Position numbers and translations under genes: made by a program. 64,000 bases of DNA from DYRB01 sp963709645 (GTDB taxonomy: Bacteria; Pseudomonadota; Gammaproteobacteria; Chromatiales; Chromatiaceae), in assembly GCA_963709645.1 (NCBI GenBank), contig CAVPXP010000003.1:62001-126000 (forward strand), written 5' to 3'. Position 1 is the stretch's first letter. Each line of letters starts with the position of its first letter. This document shows, one piece after another, positions 1-8,373 of the stretch. A model generated the notes under the pieces. The model did no database searches and was not told the DNA's origin. It saw only the letters and a program-made list of their open reading frames with translations.

Positions 1-780
1 GATCTGATCGTAGAAGACATCGCCGCCCTTATCGAAACGCCGCACCTGGCCGACGACCACCTCGGCCACCACCGCTGGGCCGATCTCCCCGCCCTCAGCC
101 AGGTCCGCCGCCAGCTCCAGGAGCCCCAGGGCACGGCGGGCGTCCCCGTCGGCGGCTTCGGCCAGCTGGGCGCGCGATGCCTCTTGCAGAAGCAGGCCGC
201 GCCCGCCCAGGCCCCGTTCTGCGTTTTCCAGTGCCTGGTCGATCACGTCGCACAGATCGGGGACGCTGAGGGGTTTGAGGACGTAGACCCGAGCCCGGGA
301 GAGCAGGGCATTGTTCAGTTCGAAGGAGGGGTTCTCGGTCGTAGCCCCGATGAGGATGACGGTTCCGTCTTCCACATGGGGCAGGAGGGCGTCCTGCTGA
401 CCCTTGTTGAAACGGTGGACCTCGTCGATGAAGAGGATGGCGCCCCTGCCCTCCTCCGCCCGGGTTCGGCGAGCCTCGACGACGGCCTCGCGGATGTCCT
501 TGACCCCGGCAAGCACCGCCGACAGGCGCAGAAAGCGGGCCCCGGAGTGAGCCGCCACCAGACGGGCCAGGGTCGTCTTGCCAGTCCCCGGGGGACCCCA
601 GAACACCATGGAATGGGGTCGGTCCGCAGCGATGGCCTGACGCAGGGGTTTGCCCGAGGCCAGCAGATGGGTCTGCCCCTTGAGCTCGTCGAGGCTGCGC
701 GGACGCATGCGCTCGGCCAAGGGCGCGGATGCCGGTGCAGGCGGCTGCGCTGGGGCGGTGGGGTCGCTTGGGGTCTTCAA
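1..780 (-). CDS. rarA: Replication-associated recombination protein A (RarA/MgsA), 3' end outside window
   Basis: AAA+ ATPase of the RarA/MgsA/WRNIP1 family, which acts at stalled replication forks. Reading leftwards, the frame gives the family N-terminus (LAERMRPRSLDELKGQ), a Walker A motif GPPGTGKTT and a Walker B region with the box FIDEVHRFNKGQQDALLP. The sensor-1 segment IGATTENPSFELN follows. The frame stays open to base 1, so only the N-terminal 260 or so codons are present. An in-frame TAA at 799-801 limits the start. TTG at 780 is the longest usual start, and the internal ATG at 708 is a poorer choice because it cuts into the conserved N-terminus. Family assignment is firm; the start codon is not. 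Confidence 0.93.
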   Translation of the reverse strand, partial: MKTPSDPTAPAQPPAPASAPLAERMRPRSLDELKGQTHLLASGKPLRQAIAADRPHSMVFWGPPGTGKTTLARLVAAHSGARFLRLSAVLAGVKDIREAVVEARRTRAEEGRGAILFIDEVHRFNKGQQDALLPHVEDGTVILIGATTENPSFELNNALLSRARVYVLKPLSVPDLCDVIDQALENAERGLGGRGLLLQEASRAQLAEAADGDARRALGLLELAADLAEGGEIGPAVVAEVVVGQVRRFDKGGDVFYDQI

Positions 781-1664
781 GAAGGTATCCAGTCGCGCTT
801 ACTGCGCATCCAAGGGCACGAAAGGGTTCGGTTCCGGGCAGAGGTCACGAAGGCACAAAGACCTCCCTGGGCGGATTGTATCCCCGATGCCCGAAAAATC
901 GGGCGACGTGCGTACTACCCTGGGCCTTGGTCCCGCTGCCGCAAGGCGACGCCGGGTTCGGGGATGGAAAGCTTGGATAGGCCCAATAAGGCACCATCCG
1001 ACCAAGGCCCTGACTGACTCCCTCGGGCCCCAAAAAAAAGAAGGCGCCTTGGGGAACTTTCCTTTGTCCGGACGTACGGCATTGCGCTTAACCCGCCGGC
1101 CGACTTGAGAAAAGGCGTCACCACCAACAACTTCTGTGGATAACTCTGTGCACAAACTCTGGGCAGGCACTCTAAGCCCCCGCCGGTGCTCGCTGGCCCT
1201 CGAAATGACCTGTTTTTGACCAGGCATTTTTTCGCTCGTCTTATCAATGAGATGCCATTTTCATATAGGCGCAGTCCAAGGGGGTGTGTTACTCCAGGGG
1301 ACCCTCACCAGCCGAGCCCGCGACATGTGCACAACGCGCGGCAGACGAAGCTGAATTCCTGCGCGATGCCTGCACCCGAACCCCGCGCCGCCCCGTCCCG
1401 ACGCCAGGCGGGCGCCGCGCGGCCGAGCATCCAGAAGATCCGCGACCGATTCTCGCGTTCATAAAGTAAACATCCGAATATACTGATAATTTAAGGTAGG
1501 CTGGGATTGCCGCCGGGGTTGCGCTCAACCCCTAAAACCGTCAGCATTGGAAGGTAGGCACCCCTCCCAAACGACCTCCCGGCCGCCCCATAGGCCGACC
1601 CGTCCCAGGGCCCGGCATTGCCCCCCATAACAAACCTAACCAGGCACCCGAGCACCATCGCCGT
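781..1664. other. Long intergenic region between rarA and the Bat operon
   Basis: No convincing gene is seen here: the short open frames have biased, low-complexity composition and no family features. The stretch holds three DnaA-box-like 9-mers (listed separately) and an AT-rich segment around 1455-1500, the only such segment nearby. That segment may carry the promoter of the downstream operon. It separates two divergent genes, so promoters for both should lie in it. Confidence 0.6.
1135..1334. promoter_or_regulatory. Cluster of three DnaA-box-like sites
   Basis: TGTGGATAA at 1135-1143 is an exact complement of the consensus DnaA box TTATCCACA. TGTGCACAA at 1147-1155 and again at 1326-1334 fits the relaxed form TTRTNCACA on the opposite strand. 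The first two are only 3 bases apart. An AT-rich tract lies downstream near 1455-1500. This could be a DnaA-responsive regulatory site or an origin-like remnant. The usual origin neighbours (dnaA, dnaN, gyrB, rpmH, mnmG) are not in this window, so an origin is not claimed. Confidence 0.4.
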
Positions 1665-2621
1665 ATGACCCCAGCAGACCTCAAGTCCGTTCGCGACCAC
1701 ATCGCCTCCCGCATCATCGGCCAACAGAAGTTCATCGACAGCATGCTGATCTGCCTGCTGAGCGACGGGCACCTGCTGGTGGAGGGCATGCCCGGCTTGG
1801 CCAAGACGACCGCCGTCAAGGCCCTGGCCGAATCCCTGGAGGGCGATTTCCACCGCATCCAGTTCACCCCCGACTTGCTGCCCTCTGACCTCATCGGGAC
1901 CGACATCTACCGCCACGAGCGGGGGGAGTTTGAGTTCCGCCCCGGGCCCCTGTTCCACAACATCCTCCTCGCCGACGAGGTCAACCGCGCCCCAGCCAAG
2001 GTCCAGTCGGCGCTCCTGGAGTCCATGGGGGAGCACCAGATCACGGTCGGCCAGCGGACCTACCCGCTGCCCAAGCTCTTCATGGTCCTGGCGACCCAGA
2101 ACCCGGTGGAGCAGGAAGGGACCTACTCCCTCCCCGAGGCCCAACTGGACCGCTTCCTGATGCAGGCCGTGGTGACCTACCCGACGCGGGACGAGGAGCT
2201 CAAGATCCTAGAGCTGGACAGCCAGCACCAGAAGACCAGCTACACGCCCCCGGCCAAGCGTCTGTCCCAGGCAGAGCTGTTCGCCATGCGCCGGGACGTC
2301 GCCAACCTCTACCTCGACCCCAAGCTCCACAGCTACATCGTCGACCTGGTCCAGGCGACCCGCAACCCCAAGGTCTACGACCCGGACCTAGCCCGCTGGT
2401 GCCGCTTCGGCGCCTCGCCCCGCGCCAGTATCGCGCTCGCGCGCTGTGCCAGGGCCCGGGCCTGGATGAGCGGAGACCAGTTCGTCGCCCCCCACCACAT
2501 CCAGTCGGTGGCCCCGGAGATCCTGCGTCATCGTCTCCTGTTGACCTTCGAGGCCGAGGCCGAGGGCGTCACCACCGACGCCTTCGTCAACCGCCTCCTC
2601 AACCTGGTGGCCATCCCCTGA
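1665..2621 (+). CDS. MoxR-family AAA+ ATPase
   Basis: AAA+ chaperone-like ATPase of the MoxR family, thought to help fold or assemble the von Willebrand A (VWA) proteins encoded beside it. The 318-residue product has the typical MoxR Walker A variant GMPGLAKT at residues 41-48 and a Walker B region LLADEVNRAP near 101-110. The family stretch LATQNPVEQEGTYSLPEAQ follows, then the C-terminal lid domain. Length is normal. ATG 1665 starts the conserved N-terminus. It is the first gene of a Bat-type operon: DUF58, DUF4381, two VWA proteins, TPR and BatD follow on the same strand. The function of these operons is still only partly known; in Bacteroides they were named for aerotolerance. Confidence 0.95.
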   Translation: MTPADLKSVRDHIASRIIGQQKFIDSMLICLLSDGHLLVEGMPGLAKTTAVKALAESLEGDFHRIQFTPDLLPSDLIGTDIYRHERGEFEFRPGPLFHNILLADEVNRAPAKVQSALLESMGEHQITVGQRTYPLPKLFMVLATQNPVEQEGTYSLPEAQLDRFLMQAVVTYPTRDEELKILELDSQHQKTSYTPPAKRLSQAELFAMRRDVANLYLDPKLHSYIVDLVQATRNPKVYDPDLARWCRFGASPRASIALARCARARAWMSGDQFVAPHHIQSVAPEILRHRLLLTFEAEAEGVTTDAFVNRLLNLVAIP

Positions 2622-2652
2622 TCGCGGGATTCAGGCCAGGCAGGTTCGGCCG

Positions 2653-3570
2653 ATGAGCCTCTATCCGCGTCTCGACGACCTGCTGGAACTGCGGCACCAG
2701 GCCCATGCCCTGGGCCTGCCCTCGCATCACCTGGTCAATTCCAGCTTCTCCGGGCTTTACGCCTCGGTATTTCGCGGGGCAGGGGTCAATTTCGAGGAGG
2801 TGCGGGAGTACCGCGAGGGTGACGACATCCGCAACATGGACTGGAAGGTCACGGCCCGCACCAACGAGCCTCACCTCAAGGTCTTTCGGGAGGAGCGCGA
2901 GCGCAGCGTCGTGTTGTGCGTCGACAAGGGCCCGCATATGGCCTTCGGCACCCGAGGGACCTTCAAGTCGGTCCAGGCGGCACGCACCGCCGCCCTCATC
3001 GGCTGGGCGGCTTCCCGCCTGCACGATCGGGTTGGCGGCATGGTCTTCGGGGACCCCATCGCCGGGCTCCAGCACTTCCGCCCCGCCCGCGGGCGGCGGG
3101 CACTCTGGCAGCTCTTGCGCACCCTGACGGTGCCGAGTGAGAGGCACGACAAGTCCGTGGACTGCCTGGGCGGGGCACTGAAGCGCGCCACGAGCGGGCT
3201 GACCACCGGGTCCCTGGTCTTCGTCATCGCCGACCTCAACCGCGAGCCCATCAGCCTGGAGCGCATCCTCGGGGACCTTTCCCAGCGGAACTCCGTAGCC
3301 CTGATCCCTGTCGATGACCCGGCGGACTGGGAGATTCCGGCCATGGGTGTCGCCACCTTCACCGCCACCGACGGGACTTTGATCGAGGTGGACACCGATG
3401 ACCCCAAAGCCAGGCAGTATTACCGAGAAGCCTGGCAGGAGCGGCGCGAGATGCTCCAGGCCATCGCGCGGAGATTACACGTCATCCTGTTGCCGGTGAG
3501 CACCGACCACGAGATCCACCTGACCCTGATCCACCACTTGCGGCAGCAGGCAAGGGTGAAGACGCTGTGA
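2653..3570 (+). CDS. DUF58 domain protein
   Basis: A 305-residue member of the DUF58 family, which accompanies MoxR ATPases and resembles a VWA fold. The signature lies around residues 50-95: an acidic DDIRNMDWKVTAR stretch, then TNEPHLKVFREERER, then a hydrophobic strand ending in VDKG where true VWA domains have the metal-binding DxSxS. Position 32 bases after the moxR stop and the same strand support an operon. The role is inferred from context: a partner of the MoxR ATPase and the membrane VWA proteins. No catalytic motif is visible. A 211-base gap without a gene separates it from the next member, longer than the other spacings in the cluster. Confidence 0.92.
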   Translation: MSLYPRLDDLLELRHQAHALGLPSHHLVNSSFSGLYASVFRGAGVNFEEVREYREGDDIRNMDWKVTARTNEPHLKVFREERERSVVLCVDKGPHMAFGTRGTFKSVQAARTAALIGWAASRLHDRVGGMVFGDPIAGLQHFRPARGRRALWQLLRTLTVPSERHDKSVDCLGGALKRATSGLTTGSLVFVIADLNREPISLERILGDLSQRNSVALIPVDDPADWEIPAMGVATFTATDGTLIEVDTDDPKARQYYREAWQERREMLQAIARRLHVILLPVSTDHEIHLTLIHHLRQQARVKTL

Positions 3571-3781
3571 TGCGATGAGGCACTACAGGCCGCCAGAACT
3601 CTCCTGTTTCCTCTGCTTGGGCTCGCCGACGAGGCTCGGGGGAAAAGGGGGCGCGCTAGGGATGCCGATCCAATAAGCGGGACATGCTCGGCGGGCATCG
3701 CTAACGCCCTGCCCAAGCTACAAAGTCCGCCATGCCCGTCCTGCAATCGATGAACCTCTATGCCCGACCAAGGTCCCGGAT

Positions 3782-4327
3782 ATGAATGAGGCAGTCCAAC
3801 AGATCCGCGACATCCACGGCTTTGCCGGCGTGCCCTGGTGGCCGCCCGGACCTGGCTGGTGGGTCATGGCGGGTGGCCTGATCCTTTTTGCGATGCTCGC
3901 CTGGCGCTTCCGCTCGACCCTGCGCCTGCGCATCCCCATTCCGGTGATTACCCTCGGCGATTGGCGCTGGGACGCCGCGCGCCAACTGCGCGGCCTGCGC
4001 CGCCAGGTCCAACGCGACGAGCTCAGGCTCAAGGAGGCCGCCGGGGCCGTCTCGGAGCTGCTGCGGCGCATCGCCATGGCGCGCCTTGGGCGTGCGGCCT
4101 GCGCCGGACTCACCGGGACTGACTGGCTCGCCTGGCTCCACGCCAACGACCCCAACCAGTTCGAATGGGGAACCCGCGGGGGCCTGCTGCTCGACGCTCC
4201 CTATGCACCCCCGAGGGACGCAGGCGCCGGGTCCCGGCGGGCAGACCTGCTCGCGCTCATCGACGCGGCCCACGACTGGGTGGCGAGCGAGATGCCCAAG
4301 ACGAAGGCCGAGGCGAGTCATGTTTGA
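3782..4327 (+). CDS. DUF4381 membrane protein
   Basis: A 181-residue protein with one clear membrane helix near residues 27-43 and a mostly hydrophilic, helix-rich C-terminal part, as in the DUF4381 family found in proteobacterial Bat operons. The WWPPGPGWW segment before the helix is typical. Its stop overlaps the start of the next gene (ATG 4320) by 8 bases, which points to translational coupling. Precise function is unknown; it is probably a membrane partner of the VWA proteins. Confidence 0.88.
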   Translation: MNEAVQQIRDIHGFAGVPWWPPGPGWWVMAGGLILFAMLAWRFRSTLRLRIPIPVITLGDWRWDAARQLRGLRRQVQRDELRLKEAAGAVSELLRRIAMARLGRAACAGLTGTDWLAWLHANDPNQFEWGTRGGLLLDAPYAPPRDAGAGSRRADLLALIDAAHDWVASEMPKTKAEASHV

Positions 4328-5360
4328 GTTCCACTGGCCCTGGATGGCAGTCCTGCTGCCCCTTCCCTTCCTCCTCCCCTTGCTCTGGCAGGCCCGGGGC
4401 GAGCGCCGCGAGCAGGACCTGGAGGGGCAGCGCGTCACCCTGCTCCACCCCCGTCTGGATGAGCTCCAGGCGGCCTACGAGACGCGCCGGCCGCGCCTCC
4501 AGTTGGCGGGCTGGGTCCACAAGGCCTTGCTCTTTCTGCTCTGGGCCGGTCTGGTCGTCGCCCTGATGCGGCCCCAGTGGCTCACCCCCCACACCGAGGT
4601 CAGCACCCCGGGCTACGACCTCCTGCTGGGCGTGGACGCCTCCCACTCCATGGATGCGCTGGACTTTACGGTGGAAGGGCGCCAGGTCACCCGCATGGCG
4701 GTCGTCAAGGGGGTCATGGGGCGCTTCGTGGACTCGCGGGAGGGTGACCGCACCGGGCTCGTCATCTTCGGCAGCCAGGCATACATCCTGGCGCCCCTGA
4801 CGGTGGACCGCCTCGCGGTGCGTCAGCTCCTCGACGGTGTGGTCCCGGGTATCGCCGGTCAGGGGACGGCCCTGGGTGACGCCATCGCGCTCGCCGGCAA
4901 GAAGCTGCGCGAGCGCCCACCGGGATCGAGGGTCATGATCCTGATCGCCGACGGCGACAACACCTCAGGCGGCTTCGCCCCCGTGGAGGCGGCGCACCTG
5001 GCCCGAGCCATGGGGGTACGCATCTATGTGATTGGAGTAGGGAGCAAACAGGAGAGCATCCCCATCTACGAGGAGGGCGTGATCAAGTACCGCGAGGACC
5101 TGGGGATGGACGAGAGCACCCTCCAGGAGATCGCCAAGGTCACCGGCGGGGCCTACTTCCGCGCAACCGACACCAATGCCCTGGAGGAGATCTCCAAACG
5201 CATCGGGCAGTTGGAGAAGACCCAGGCAGAGGCGCGCACGGCCTTCCTGCCCGAGCCGCTGTATCGCTGGCCCCTCGGAGTCGCCGTGGCGGCCCTGTTC
5301 GGCCTGGGGCTCTTTCCCGAGGGCCGCAAACGCTTCGTATCGAGGACTGCAAGTGCCTGA
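4320..5360 (+). CDS. VWA-domain membrane protein (BatA-like)
   Basis: A 346-residue BatA-type protein: a membrane helix at about residues 9-23, a second near 66-83, then a von Willebrand factor A domain facing the periplasm, and a C-terminal membrane helix near 316-334. The metal-ion-dependent adhesion site is intact, with DASHS (DxSxS) at 106-110, a conserved Thr in GTALGD and Asp in LIADGD. ATG 4320 was chosen because it overlaps the previous stop and starts directly with the first helix. A longer frame upstream of it only re-reads the previous gene. VWA domains bind protein partners through a divalent metal. Confidence 0.93.
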   Translation: MFEFHWPWMAVLLPLPFLLPLLWQARGERREQDLEGQRVTLLHPRLDELQAAYETRRPRLQLAGWVHKALLFLLWAGLVVALMRPQWLTPHTEVSTPGYDLLLGVDASHSMDALDFTVEGRQVTRMAVVKGVMGRFVDSREGDRTGLVIFGSQAYILAPLTVDRLAVRQLLDGVVPGIAGQGTALGDAIALAGKKLRERPPGSRVMILIADGDNTSGGFAPVEAAHLARAMGVRIYVIGVGSKQESIPIYEEGVIKYREDLGMDESTLQEIAKVTGGAYFRATDTNALEEISKRIGQLEKTQAEARTAFLPEPLYRWPLGVAVAALFGLGLFPEGRKRFVSRTASA

Positions 5361-6423
5361 GGCCGGTCTCCACTTCGAACAGCCCCTGTGGTTCCTGGGT
5401 CTGCTGGCCCTGATCCCGGTGGCCATCTGGCTGTGGCGCAGCGCTGCCCGCGCCGCCCGCGGCCCCATCCACCGTTACGCTGACGCCCACCTGCTGCCCC
5501 ACCTCACAGGCACCCGGGAGCTCAAGGCGCAGGAGCGCTGGGGGCGCTTCCTGAGGTGGGCCCTGCTGTGGGGCCTCTTGCTGCTTGCCATGGCCGGGCC
5601 AAGGTGGGACTACACGGACGTCCGGCTCTTCCATCCCGGCAACAACCTGCTGATACTCCTTGACATCTCCCGCTCTATGCAGGTCGCGGATGTGGCCCCG
5701 AGCCGGATCGGCCGCGCCCGGCAGGAGATCCAGGATCTGATCATGCTGGACCGGGAGGTCCGCCTGGGCCTGATTGCCTTCGCCTCCGTGCCCCATGTCA
5801 TCTCCCCGGTCACCGAGGACACCTTCACGGTCCTCAATGCGCTCCCCGCCCTGTCGACGGACCTGACCGACCTCCAGGGGAGCCGTGTGAGCTCGGCCCT
5901 GGACCGGGCCGAAACCCTGCTCAAGAGCCTGCCCAACGAGAGCGCCAGGGCGATCCTCTTGATCACGGACGGGGACTTCGACGAACCGGACCTGACCGAC
6001 CAGGTCCGCAAACTGGCGGAGCAGGGTATCCATCTGCACGTCCTGGGTATCGGCACCGAGAAGGGGGCGCGGGTCCCTGCACCGCCGCCCGCCCAGGCGG
6101 GGAGCTGGATCACCGACCGCAGCGGCAAGCCCGTGGTCTCCGCCCTGAATCCCAGTCTGCTGGAGGGCTTGGCCCAGGCTGGCCAGGGCATCTTCGAGGT
6201 CGCCGACTACCGCGACGGAGACACCAAGGCCATCCTCAAGGCTGCCGCGGTCTCCAAGGTACCGGGCAAGGCCGGCGACGAACGCACCCGCATCTGGAAC
6301 GAGCGCTACTACCTGCCCGTGCTGGCAATCATGGCCCTGCTGGTACCCCAATTTCGCGGACAGCGGCGGGGTCAACCCCGCCCCCAATCTGGGCACACCA
6401 CGACTGGGGGGGCCAGATCATGA
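5353..6423 (+). CDS. VWA-domain membrane protein (BatB-like)
   Basis: Second VWA protein of the operon, 356 residues, with N-terminal helices near 12-28 and 66-82, a VWA domain whose metal site reads DISRS at 94-98, and a C-terminal helix near 316-332. GTG 5353 is the likely start: it overlaps the previous stop by 8 bases and leads straight into the conserved N-terminus VPEAGLHFEQP. Its own stop overlaps the next ATG (ATGA, 6420-6423). Two adjacent VWA proteins of this kind are usual for Bat operons. The tail after the last helix is short and rich in Gly/Arg. Confidence 0.92.
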   Translation: MPEAGLHFEQPLWFLGLLALIPVAIWLWRSAARAARGPIHRYADAHLLPHLTGTRELKAQERWGRFLRWALLWGLLLLAMAGPRWDYTDVRLFHPGNNLLILLDISRSMQVADVAPSRIGRARQEIQDLIMLDREVRLGLIAFASVPHVISPVTEDTFTVLNALPALSTDLTDLQGSRVSSALDRAETLLKSLPNESARAILLITDGDFDEPDLTDQVRKLAEQGIHLHVLGIGTEKGARVPAPPPAQAGSWITDRSGKPVVSALNPSLLEGLAQAGQGIFEVADYRDGDTKAILKAAAVSKVPGKAGDERTRIWNERYYLPVLAIMALLVPQFRGQRRGQPRPQSGHTTTGGARS

Positions 6424-6986
6424 CCCAGATCATCCAGCCGCGAGGGGCCGCTTCGCCGGGACTTGGTGCTGCTGGCCCATCCATGGGCAGCCCCGGGGCA
6501 CGTCGCATGAAGTCCGTGACCTTGCCCAGGCTGGCGGTCGCGCTTCTCGGCCTCACAGTCACCGCCGGGGCATCAGCGACCTGGTTCGAGAACGGCGAGC
6601 AGCGGGCCATGCGCCTGTTCCAGAACGCCGATTACGGCGAAGCGGCCGCAGAGTTTTCGGACCCCTACCGAAAGGGCGTTGCGCTCTACCGCGCTGGGCG
6701 CTATTCGGACGCCGCCCGAGCCTTCGAGGCAGTAGAACTCCCGGAGGATCAAGCGGAAGCCCGCTATAACCTAGGCAATACCCGCTTCCAGTTGGCGGAC
6801 TATGCCGGGGCCGTTGTGGCCTACGAGCAGGTCCTTAGTGCGAACCCCGCCCACGACGACGCTCACCACAACCTGGCCATTGCCCGCGGCATGCTAGCCC
6901 AGGTGGAGCAGGAGCAGTTCGAGGAAAAGGAGAAGCAGAAAAAGGAGGAAGAGCAGAAAAGCCAGGAGGCGAAGGACAAATCCGAG

Positions 6987-7106
6987 GATCAGCAGAAGCA
7001 GGATCAGCAGAAGCAGGATCAGCAGAAGCAGGACCAGCAGAAGCAGGACCAGCAGAAGCAGGACCAGCAGAAGCAGGACCAGCAGAAGCAGGACCAGCAG
7101 AAGCAA
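6987..7106 (+). repeat. 15-bp tandem repeat array coding QQKQD
   Basis: About eight near-perfect copies of a 15-bp unit (GATCAGCAGAAGCAG and its C variant), in frame in the TPR gene and coding repeated Asp-Gln-Gln-Lys-Gln. Early copies use GAT and later copies GAC, which shows where units duplicated. Such arrays change copy number by slippage; because the unit is a multiple of three, copy changes alone keep the frame. Confidence 0.9.
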
Positions 7107-7123
7107 GGAACGAGCAGAAGAAG

Positions 7124-7360
7124 GAATCCGAGGAACAGAAGTCCGGCGACCAGCAGAAAGAATCCGAGGAAAAGAAGTCCGGCGAGCAGCAGAAAGAGTC
7201 CGAGGAACAGAAGTCCGGCGACCAGCAGAAAGAGTCCGAGGAGCAGAAGTCCGGCGACCAGCAGAAAGAGTCCGAGGAGCAGAAGTCCGGCGACCAGCAG
7301 AAAGAGTCCGAGGAGCAGAAGTCCGGCGACCAGCAGAAAGAGTCCGAGCAGCAGAAGTCC
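7124..7360 (+). repeat. 36-bp tandem repeat array coding an ESEEQKSGDQQK-like unit
   Basis: About six and a half copies of a 36-bp unit built around the words tccgaggagcagaagtcc and ggcgaccagcagaaagag, inside the acidic tail of the TPR gene. The first copies differ at several positions and the later ones are nearly identical. The unit makes biological sense only in the frame that starts after the break near 7110 (Glu-Ser-Glu-Glu-Gln-Lys-Ser-Gly-Asp-Gln-Gln-Lys). This is the main evidence that the frame changes there. Confidence 0.88.
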
Positions 7361-8373
7361 GGCGAGCAGGAGCAGGAGCAGAAGGACGGCAAGGGCGGAT
7401 CATCCAAGGAGTCCAAGCCCGAGGAGGGCAAGGACCAGCAGGATCAGGAGGGCAAGTCCGGCGACCAGTCGAAGGAAGACCAGCAGGCCGAGGGCAGTCA
7501 GGACCAGAAGGAGGAGTCTGACCAAGGCGGCAAAGAGGACAAGGAGAGCGACGCCAAGACAGGCTCGGACAAGGAGCAGGAGAAGCGCGAGGGCGAGAAG
7601 GGCGACAGGAAGCAGGAGCAGGAACAGAAGGGCGGCGAGGAGCGAAAGGACGAGGACCAGGGCGAGGGTGGGAAGGACGAGACCAAACCCGAGGCCGACA
7701 AGGGCACCAAGCCCAAGGAGGACGAGACCAAAAGCGACGAGGGCGCCAAAGAACCGAAGGAAGAGCAGGACAAGGGGGCCGGTGGCGACAAGGACAAGCC
7801 AGAGGAGAAAGGCAAGTCACCCAGGGATGAGGAGCGGGATCAGAAAGGCGGCGAGAAGCCCAAGCCTGAAGCCGACGAGCCAGGGGCCAAGCAGGAGCAG
7901 CCTGAGGATCGCGAAAAGAAGGAGGGCGGGGATGAGGACCGCCCCGGCAAGGGCAAGCGCCCGGACGAAACCCAGAAGGAGGCCACCACCGGCGATAAGG
8001 CCGAGAAGCCCGAAGAGGACGAGGGCAAGCAAGGAGAAAAGCCCCGGGATCGGCCGAAGACGGCCGGCGGCGGGAGCGACCGCGCCCAGGACGAAAAGCC
8101 ACCGGAGGCGCCGCCCGAGCCCAGTATGGGTGCGGCGGTAGACCAGTTCGACCAAATGGGCGGTCAGCCCATGACGGACGTCCCGCCAGGCGAGGAACAG
8201 GCGGCCGCAGCGGCCCTGGGCGGTCGGCCCATGCTTGGACCCGGCTTCGCCATCATGGAGCAACGCCTGCGCCAGGCCGAGGGTGACCCGGCGCTCTTGT
8301 TGCGCAACCAGTTCAAGATGGGGGAGATGGAGATGATGCGTAACGCCGGTGGTCGCCTGCGGGAGAGCCGGCC

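Noticed and set aside
1135..1500. Chromosomal replication origin
   Set aside because: Too few DnaA boxes and none of the usual origin genes nearby; kept only as a regulatory cluster.
4086..4319. N-terminal extension of the first VWA protein
   Set aside because: The residues re-read the DUF4381 gene in another frame; ATG 4320 fits the overlap and the first membrane helix.
5140..6396. Long minus-strand open frame of over 400 codons opposite the second VWA gene
   Set aside because: It is antisense to a clear VWA gene, has no domain and mirrors its GC-rich codon pattern.
6987..7360. CRISPR array
   Set aside because: The repeats are directly adjacent with no spacers and lie inside a coding sequence.
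7110..8141. Arg/Ser/Pro-rich C-terminal tail as a real protein
   Set aside because: It is the alternative reading of an acidic Gln/Glu/Lys repeat; the other frame ends with a family-like C-terminus, so this one is a frame artefact.
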